A stretch of 64,000 nucleotides of DNA from Rapana venosa (Eukaryota > Mollusca > Gastropoda > Neogastropoda > Muricidae): contig CM054143.1 of NCBI GenBank assembly GCA_028751875.1, forward strand, positions 61,961,431-62,025,430. The letters run 5' to 3'. Under the pieces are notes generated by a model. It searched no databases and was not told the DNA's origin. It worked only from the letters and a program-made list of their open reading frames with translations. Both the position numbers and the translations under genes were made by a program. This document shows, one piece after another, positions 62,425 to 64,000 of this stretch. How positions within the stretch are numbered: position 1 is the first letter of the stretch; each line of letters starts with the position of its first letter.

Positions 62425-63379
62425 ACGCATGCACCCACACACACGTCAACCAGTTCAAGTAAAAATACCAAACAGTATTGAGTTAGGAGTTCAAAAGCCA
62501 GATTGATCATGAAATAAAAGTTTTCTGAGCTCTTCTTTTTGGTCTCAAGGTCCCATAGTGTCTCCCTGAAGGTTAGATTTCACAGTATTTTGCAAAAACA
62601 TGGCAACTCTTGCAACCATCATTTATCACCTCTCTTGATTTTTGCTGCACTCATCAGTCCTGCATTCTGGCCTGTCTTTTGTCAACAATTTTACCGCACA
62701 CATTCGCCATGTTGCTTTCAAGATACGTGAGTTTCGCACATCCAAACTTCCACACCAGCATACAAATGAGCAGGTGAACTAAGGTTCAACACAACAACAG
62801 AAGTATATTTCAAGAGCTGAGGCTCTTAACCAATATTCCTTAACTTTTTGCCCATAGAATATTCTGGACTGGCACTTTTGGTGAACCAACAGTCATAGAC
62901 AACCATCGGAAAGGTGTTCTTACCTCTGCTCTTGGCAGAGGCTGGCCTGTTCCCTTCATCAGCCAGGTCCTCTTGAAGGCTGGGTTTTGCCTCTTTTGCC
63001 ATCAATTTTGCCTCCTCCGTCATAGGCCTTGCCTCTTTTGCCATAGGCCTTGCCTCTTTTGCCGTGGGCTTTGCCTCTTTTGCCATAGGCCTTGCCTCTT
63101 TTGCCGTGGGCTTTGCCTCTTTTGCCATAGGCCTTGCCTCTTTTGCCGTGGGCTTTGCCTCCTTTGCTGTAGACTTTGCCTCCTTTGTCACGGATTTCAC
63201 ATCCTTTGCCTTGCGTTTTTCTTCTTTCACCTTGGCTTTGGCCTTGGCCTTTTCCTCCTTTGCTGTGGGCTTGACCTCTTTGGTCTGAGTCCACTCTGTC
63301 TGTTTCACCTCTGTCTCCAGGGACAGGGATGAAGCGTCCCGAGGGGTGGCGGTGAACAGAGAAGATGCTGCCCCTGATC
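39142..63379 (-). CDS. CEP89: CEP89 homologue, 15 exons in window, 5' end outside
   Basis: CEP89 (CCDC123) is a coiled-coil protein of the distal appendages of the mother centriole and is needed for cilium formation. Matches to the vertebrate protein run in order: [20 protein letters not shown] (vertebrate [20 protein letters not shown]), [11 protein letters not shown] (LPSKGPIPPWL), [11 protein letters not shown] (YLSPLLLAYED), [19 protein letters not shown] ([19 protein letters not shown]), [16 protein letters not shown] then ILERD, and [12 protein letters not shown]. All 14 exon joins agree in phase. Exons: 62924-63379, 62009-62167, 60358-60503, 58833-58883, 57678-57880, 57056-57171, 52420-52600, 48444-48507, 46991-47094, 44683-44782, 43528-43569, 41693-41782, 40986-41032, 40349-40501 and 39142-39310. 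It ends [10 protein letters not shown]. Four long minisatellites and many SINEs fill its introns. Confidence 0.95.
39362..39475. mobile_element. Inverted pair of family C SINE tails (palindrome)
   Basis: The left arm has AGAACTCTGAGGTTCACC and TGGTGAGATTTTTT; the right arm has AAAAATCACACCATTGGTGA and ACCTCGGAGCTCTGACC, its near reverse complement, with about 40 bases between. It could form a hairpin in DNA or RNA. Confidence 0.75.
39600..40315 (+). mobile_element. Decayed non-LTR retrotransposon 3' end with RNase H-like region
   Basis: Broken frames encode [18 protein letters not shown], typical of the RNase H domain of some LINEs ([14 protein letters not shown] motif), then [32 protein letters not shown], a CRLRTGH-like segment ([16 protein letters not shown]) and a Cys-containing [17 protein letters not shown] before an A-rich end. 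Several stops and frame changes make it inactive. It lies antisense to CEP89. The clade (I or related) is a guess. Confidence 0.75.
40349..40501 (-). CDS. CEP89: CEP89 exon 14
   Basis: Acceptor GTGTGCAG, donor AGAA/GTAAGC; phase 2 in and 2 out. It encodes [20 protein letters not shown], then [20 protein letters not shown] and [10 protein letters not shown], a coiled coil matching vertebrate GDISHRLLEQQEDF...YRQEMRHLHQVLKDKQE. Confidence 0.93.
40612..40695 (+). mobile_element. SINE family A tail fragment
   Basis: ACAAAACTGCAAGCACACTG, GGGACTGGATGTAAAAAAGC and the ATTATCC-TTGACATAAAAG end. Confidence 0.75.
40986..41032 (-). CDS. CEP89: CEP89 exon 13
   Basis: 47 nt, acceptor TTTTATGCAG, donor GACAA/GTAAGTG, encoding [15 protein letters not shown]. 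It continues the KMEEKLK helix, as vertebrate KVKGYKKQAALKLGD does. Confidence 0.9.
41693..41782 (-). CDS. CEP89: CEP89 exon 12
   Basis: 90 nt, acceptor TGTGTTTCAG, donor CTCAAG/GTACTT, phase 0. It encodes [20 protein letters not shown] and [10 protein letters not shown]; vertebrate proteins have KVIKSNIRLGKLEEKVK here. Confidence 0.95.
42958..43245 (+). repeat. Dispersed repeat, family E
   Basis: Second copy of the 28318-28586 sequence, ending GGTGACCCCCAGGGTGTAAA; followed by a short (CAA)n run. Confidence 0.75.
43262..43375 (+). repeat. Dispersed repeat, family D
   Basis: GCTCAGACAGCAACTACTG, TGTCTGTGATATGAGCGAAA and AACTGACAAGTCAGGCCCAG. Confidence 0.78.
43528..43569 (-). CDS. CEP89: CEP89 micro-exon 11
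   Basis: 42 nt, acceptor TATGCACAG, donor AGAGCG/GTAAGTG, phase 0. [14 protein letters not shown] matches vertebrate AENITQERDSLMCL. Confidence 0.93.
43598..43722. repeat. (CA)n-rich simple repeat
   Basis: CA repeats with CGCG and GCAT interruptions, ending in a short TA run. Confidence 0.92.
44117..44276 (+). repeat. 78-bp tandem duplication
   Basis: Two nearly identical copies from TGTTTATTAAAGCTGGAGGG to TTTATGTACGTATGAAATT, differing mainly in A-run length. Confidence 0.93.
44683..44782 (-). CDS. CEP89: CEP89 exon 10
   Basis: 100 nt, acceptor TTGCTAACAG, donor AAAATG/GTCAGT. It encodes [20 protein letters not shown] and [13 protein letters not shown]; vertebrate [20 protein letters not shown]...YLANLVGL aligns throughout. 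Confidence 0.95.
44985..45275. repeat. Degenerate ACAAT/ATACA-rich repeat
   Basis: A/C-rich pentamer-like sequence related in style to the array at 45508-46960; a family A SINE separates them. Confidence 0.6.
45283..45492 (+). mobile_element. SINE family A, headless, inside an AC-rich repeat
   Basis: CTTCAGATGAGACTATATAC, CGCAGAACATCTTACACACA, AGAAGAGTAGGCCACTGTG and the GGGGACTGGATATAAAAAAAG tail region. AC-rich repeats flank both sides. Confidence 0.82.
45508..46967. repeat. AC-rich minisatellite, about 40-bp units
   Basis: About 35 units of AACACAACACCACATAGTAC plus AACACAAAACAACAAA with length variation. The plus strand is nearly free of G and T except in CACATAGTAC. Minus-strand frames stay open for 500 codons of C/V/L only because the complement lacks stop triplets. 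The array lies in a CEP89 intron, its right end 24 bases from the exon at 46991. Confidence 0.95.
46991..47094 (-). CDS. CEP89: CEP89 exon 9
   Basis: 104 nt, acceptor TGATTGCAG, donor GTCAG/GTGAGG, phase 0 in and 2 out. [20 protein letters not shown], then [14 protein letters not shown], matches the vertebrate [24 protein letters not shown] coiled coil. Confidence 0.93.
47128..47210 (+). mobile_element. tRNA-like SINE head
   Basis: GGCCAGGGTGGTTCAGTGGTC (A box) and ACAGGTTCAAATCTGACTCC (B box) with matching GGCCAGG and CCTGGCC ends. It looks like a tRNA-derived head rather than a working tRNA gene, being part of repeat-rich intron. Confidence 0.55.
47303..47665 (-). mobile_element. SINE family C, fullest copy, tRNA-derived
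   Basis: On the minus strand a tRNA-like head, GGACGCCATAGCTGAGTGG (A box) and GTGGGTTTGAACCTC (B box), lies at 47591-47660. The body includes a 34-bp direct repeat and AGATCCTGTAACCCAATTCA; the end is AAAATCTCACATAGGTGGAG then CTCGGAGCTC. This shows that the many GAGGTTCACCAATGGTGAG fragments in the window are tails of one tRNA-derived family. Confidence 0.78.
47517..47585 (+). repeat. 34-bp direct repeat
   Basis: Two copies of GTTAAAATTCCCACCCTTAA plus TTAGCCAGACG-type ends within the SINE. Confidence 0.9.
47666..48443 (-). other. CEP89 intron
   Basis: AT-rich intron with a family A SINE tail (48188-48255, plus) and a (CA)n tract (48349-48376). No other feature seen. Confidence 0.65.
48444..48507 (-). 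CDS. CEP89: CEP89 exon 8
   Basis: 64 nt, acceptor TATGTGCAG, donor [33 protein letters not shown] is a heptad-rich coiled coil that joins the exon before (GLQR-SVLEE) and after (LM-ASDEE) in phase. Confidence 0.92.
48512..48560 (-). repeat. LINE 3'-tail remnant
   Basis: ATAATAATAATGAATGGAAT, then TTATATAGCGCTGAATCTTG: the reverse complement of the LINE tail, five bases from a CEP89 acceptor. Confidence 0.65.
48711..48775. repeat. (CA)n-rich simple repeat
   Basis: CA repeat with GC-containing interruptions. Confidence 0.9.
49012..49145 (-). mobile_element. SINE family A head
   Basis: Reverse complement reads GGAAGGTGGCAGGACAGTTAAGACG, then B-box GGTTCGATTCCC and TCAAACAGAATGTC, the 5' part of family A. 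Confidence 0.78.
49615..49715 (-). mobile_element. SINE family C tail fragment
   Basis: CCTGAAGTTCACCAATGCTG, CATTTTGGCCCACCATCAAG and GCTGCATTCTGACTGCAGGG. Confidence 0.65.
50712..50935 (+). mobile_element. SINE family A-variant (AGCCCAGTGGTTAGAGC head)
   Basis: A-box GGTAGCCCAGTGGTTAGAGC, B-box-like GGGTTTGAATCTTC, TTTCCCCTGGGGTTAACATT and CTTTGAATGAGACAATAAAC. Confidence 0.75.
51270..51424 (+). CDS. Candidate plus-strand exon nested in a CEP89 intron
   Basis: Acceptor TATAATTTCAG and donor CTCCT/GTAAGTC bracket 155 open nucleotides encoding [40 protein letters not shown] and [11 protein letters not shown]. It ends with two bases of a codon. I do not recognise the protein. The open frame in AT-rich sequence and the phase match with the next candidate suggest a nested gene or a captured gene fragment; chance is possible. 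Confidence 0.35.
51825..51898 (+). CDS. Second candidate plus-strand exon in phase with the first
   Basis: Acceptor AAAATATTAG and donor GACAG/GTAAGC bracket 74 nt. The first base completes the codon left open by 51270-51424, then [20 protein letters not shown] and TGMT follow. No further exon was found either way. Confidence 0.33.
51950..52000 (+). repeat. LINE 3'-tail remnant
   Basis: TTACAAGATTCAGTGCAATA, then AATACCATACATTATTATTA. Confidence 0.65.
52147..52262 (+). repeat. Dispersed repeat, family D, with perfect 23-bp palindrome
   Basis: 52164-52186 is CAGACAGCAAC, a central T, and GTTGCTGTCTG, an exact inverted repeat. The remainder, AAGCACCTGACACGTCAGGC, is shared with the other copies and also contains a CCTGAC/GTCAGG inverted pair. 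Confidence 0.82.
52420..52600 (-). CDS. CEP89: CEP89 exon 7
   Basis: 181 nt, acceptor CACTGTTGCAG, donor CAGAG/GTCAGT, phase 1 in and 2 out. [20 protein letters not shown], then [20 protein letters not shown] and [18 protein letters not shown], matches vertebrate [28 protein letters not shown]. The acceptor lies inside the first unit of the 29-bp array that fills the upstream intron. Confidence 0.94.
52601..56370. repeat. 29-bp minisatellite, about 125 copies, containing the exon 7 acceptor
   Basis: The plus-strand unit is CATTGTACACTGCAGCAGTG plus CAGATATAG, with G/A variation in GCAGCAGTG/GCAACAGTG and CAGATATAG/CAGGTATAG, and occasional truncated units. On the CEP89 strand each unit reads ...CTGCACTGCTGCAG/TGTACAATG, the same as the real acceptor CTGCACTGTTGCAG/TGGGTC. 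CACTGCAGCAGTG is an inverted repeat with a five-base stem. Long open frames (over 700 codons) are artefacts of the repeat. Confidence 0.97.
56371..57055 (-). other. CEP89 intron, remainder upstream of the 29-bp array
   Basis: Contains a minus-strand family B SINE (56492-56745) and unique sequence. Confidence 0.75.
56492..56745 (-). mobile_element. SINE family B, diverged
   Basis: Plus strand shows GGTGTTCCCATAACCCATGT, CAGAGACCTCAGCTTCTCCA, GGGGCCAGCATATTGAGGG and GTACCCATTTACAAC, the reverse of the family B body; the head is weaker. Confidence 0.78.
57056..57171 (-). CDS. CEP89: CEP89 exon 6
   Basis: 116 nt, acceptor GTTTTTCAG, donor [32 protein letters not shown], then [18 protein letters not shown], aligns with vertebrate [38 protein letters not shown]. 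Confidence 0.96.
57536..57670. repeat. (CA)n-rich simple repeat next to a CEP89 donor
   Basis: CA repeats with ACATACAA and CCCTTCCAAGCAC elements, ending two bases before the donor at 57672-57677. Confidence 0.92.
57678..57880 (-). CDS. CEP89: CEP89 exon 5
   Basis: 203 nt, acceptor TTCTGTGCAG, donor GACTG/GTGAGT, phase 0 in and 2 out. [20 protein letters not shown], then [20 protein letters not shown] and [12 protein letters not shown], matches vertebrate IKYLSPLLLAYEDKMKEKDEL...VQEVVKENEELHQE. Confidence 0.97.
58075..58190 (-). mobile_element. SINE family C tail fragment
   Basis: TGCTCCGACATTCACAAATT, GTGACCATTTTTGCCTATCA and TAGCTGCATTCTGACTGCAT. Confidence 0.6.
58262..58483 (-). mobile_element. 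SINE family A-variant
   Basis: Reverse complement: GGGATGGGATAGCCAAGTGG, TTAGAATGTTGTGCTTGTGA, B-box-like GGATTCGAGCC, TTTTTTCTCCAGGAGTTAAC and AAAGTCCTTTGGATAAAG. Confidence 0.78.
58833..58883 (-). CDS. CEP89: CEP89 micro-exon 4
   Basis: 51 nt, acceptor TGTTTTAG, donor GGTTG/GTGAGTG, phase 0. [17 protein letters not shown] matches vertebrate EGLPSKGPIPPWLL, a signature of the family just before YLSPL. Confidence 0.96.
59033..59247. repeat. (CA)n-(CT)n compound microsatellite
   Basis: Interrupted CA repeats followed by about 28 CT units. Confidence 0.95.
59432..59466. repeat. (CA)n microsatellite
   Basis: Pure CA tract. Confidence 0.95.
60358..60503 (-). CDS. CEP89: CEP89 exon 3
   Basis: 146 nt, acceptor GGCTGGGCAG, donor GATGAT/GTGGGT, phase 1 in and 0 out. 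After [12 protein letters not shown] it encodes [20 protein letters not shown] and [16 protein letters not shown], aligning with vertebrate [30 protein letters not shown]. I chose this acceptor because it alone fits the phase of exon 2; nearer AGs do not. The first 14 or so exon bases (GGGAGGAAGGAAGG) are also part of the upstream 47-bp repeat. Confidence 0.92.
60504..61150. repeat. 47-bp minisatellite, about 13 copies, containing the exon 3 acceptor
   Basis: Plus-strand unit: CCTGTCCAGCCACAACTGAC, then CGTCACTTGTCTCCCCTTCC and TTCCTCC, with A/G variation at GACCGTC/GACCATC. On the CEP89 strand each unit reads GGCTGGACAG/GGGAGGAAGGAAGG, as at the real exon 3 start. Confidence 0.95.
61196..61440 (+). 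mobile_element. SINE family A-variant
   Basis: Head GGGTGGATCGCCTTGTGGCT with TAGAGCGCTGCC, B-box-like GAGTTCAAGCC, TTTTTCCCCTGGAGTTAACA, CCTTTGGATACACTGAGGTC and AGAAGAGTAGGCCATAG. Confidence 0.82.
61612..61970 (+). mobile_element. SINE family A-variant, full length
   Basis: Head GGGATAGCCTGGTGGTTAGAG, B box GGTTTCGATTCTC, TTTTTCCTCTGGAGTTAACT, CCTTCGGATGAGACTATAAA, TTGCACACATGTTAAAACCC, and the family A tail with CAGGGACTGGATGAAAAAAG and ATACTTGAAATAAAAGAATA. Its 3' half equals family A, so the two families share a tail with different heads. Confidence 0.87.
61978..62003. repeat. (CA)n tract next to the CEP89 exon 2 donor
   Basis: CA repeat ending at the donor (62001-62008); the transcript has GTGAGAGTGTGTGTGT directly after exon 2. 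Confidence 0.93.
62009..62167 (-). CDS. CEP89: CEP89 exon 2 (ATPRDA copy 2)
   Basis: 159 nt, acceptor TTGGACACAG, donor GTGCAG/GTGAGAG, phase 1 in and 1 out. It encodes [40 protein letters not shown] and [12 protein letters not shown], a leucine-heptad coiled coil. [23 protein letters not shown] is visibly related to the start of exon 1, so the two exons may be duplicates. Confidence 0.88.
62168..62923 (-). other. CEP89 intron
   Basis: Contains a (CA)n/(CT)n-rich tract (62288-62440) and otherwise unique sequence. Confidence 0.7.
62288..62440. repeat. (CA)n-rich simple repeat
   Basis: CA repeats with CGCGCG and CTCTCT interruptions. Confidence 0.93.
62924..63379 (-). CDS. CEP89: CEP89 exon 1 of window (ATPRDA copy 1 plus KEA heptads)
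   Basis: 456 nt, acceptor CCTCCACAG, donor AGCAGAG/GTAAGA, phase 1 in and 1 out. It encodes [20 protein letters not shown] with ETEVKQ, then a K/E/A-rich tract with about ten heptads such as TAKEARP and MAKEAKP, and ends [16 protein letters not shown]. The heptad region should be a highly charged helix. I know of no vertebrate CEP89 segment like it; placement in the gene rests on splice phase and the duplicated motif. Confidence 0.8.
62985..63200 (-). repeat. 21-bp in-frame coding repeat (KEA heptads)
   Basis: Plus-strand unit like GCCTTGCCTCTTTTGCCATA repeated about ten times; the 21-base period keeps the frame and two sub-types alternate, giving a 42-base higher order. Confidence 0.92.
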
Positions 63380-63399
63380 CTGTGGAGGGAGGAAGTAAT

Positions 63400-64000
63400 T
63401 TGATGTCTTAGCTTTGGGATTTTGACTCACTGAATGGATAGGATCATTGAGTAATATGTATAGGGATGTCTTAGCTTTGGGATTTTGACTCACTGAATGG
63501 ATAGGATCATTGAGTAATATGTATAGGGATGTCTTAGCTTTGGGATTTTGACTCACTGAATGGATAGGATCATTGAGTAATATGTATAGGGATGTCTTAA
63601 TGTATAGGGATGTCTTAAGTTTGGGATTTTGACTCACTGAATGGATAGGATCATTGAGTAAAATGTATAGGGATGTCTTAGCTTTCGGATTTTGACTCAA
63701 TGAATGGATAGGATCATTGAGTAATATGTATAGGGATGTCTTAGCTTTGGGGTTTTGACACTCTGAATGGACAGGACCATTGACTCATTGAGTAAAATAT
63801 ATAGGCAGAGGAATGTCTTAGCTTTGGGATTTTGACACACTGAGTAGATAAGATCATTGAGTAAACTTTATAGATAGACTAGAGGTATGTCCTAGCTTTG
63901 AGATTTTGACCCATTGATAGAATTATTAAGAAAAATGTATAGGTAGATGGATGTCTTAGTTTTGGGATTCTGAAACACTGAATGGATAGGATCATTGAGT
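63400..64000. repeat. 63-bp minisatellite running off the window
   Basis: At least nine copies of GATGTCTTAGCTTTGGGATT, then TTGACTCACTGAATGGATAG and GATCATTGAGTAATATGTAT, becoming more diverged to the right. Its left end is about 20 bases from the CEP89 acceptor at 63380-63382. The period is divisible by three, so a 21-residue repeat is open on the minus strand; I take it as intron. Confidence 0.95.

Overview
The window is animal nuclear DNA, most likely from a marine gastropod mollusc. The evidence is long (CA/GT)n, (CT)n and (AT)n tracts, short exons separated by kilobase introns, tRNA-derived SINEs that recur many times, a CR1/L2-type LINE, and two split genes whose predicted proteins match conserved animal families. 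The species is an inference; nothing in the sequence names it. There are no prokaryotic features.

Layout. 1-6109: simple repeats and a LINE (2829-5158, minus) with a SINE lodged in its reverse transcriptase region; no supported exon. 6110-30351, plus: an Acinus (ACIN1) homologue in at least 12 exons. It starts with a single 6.7-kb exon encoding a huge charged, low-complexity region, then short exons, an RRM split over two exons (21980-22167 and 23370-23477), a coiled-coil exon, and an RS/DHGN-rich terminal exon with a Y/Q decapeptide repeat. Its 5' exons (where a SAP domain would be expected) are not in the window, the RSB motif exon was not found, and two frame breaks are visible (near 11.1 and 29.54 kb). 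30352-39141: 3' flanks of both genes and intergenic repeats. 39142-63379, minus: a CEP89 homologue in 15 exons whose phases all agree; the 5' end lies beyond base 64000. The genes are convergent.

Acinus belongs to the nuclear ASAP complex (with SAP18 and RNPS1) tied to the exon junction complex. CEP89 is a coiled-coil protein of centriolar distal appendages needed for cilium assembly. There is no sign that the neighbours work together.

The most striking structure is in CEP89 introns: four long minisatellites (63, 47, 29 and about 40 bp units) each end within about 30 bp of an exon boundary. In two of them (29 bp, 52601-56370; 47 bp, 60504-61150) the repeat unit itself contains the gene's 3' splice acceptor, so the introns carry roughly 125 and 13 extra copies of an acceptor-like sequence. 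Other notable points are a SINE family whose head joins a tRNA-like A box to a 5S rRNA-like control region, a duplicated ATPRDA exon in CEP89, and two phase-compatible plus-strand exon candidates inside a CEP89 intron.
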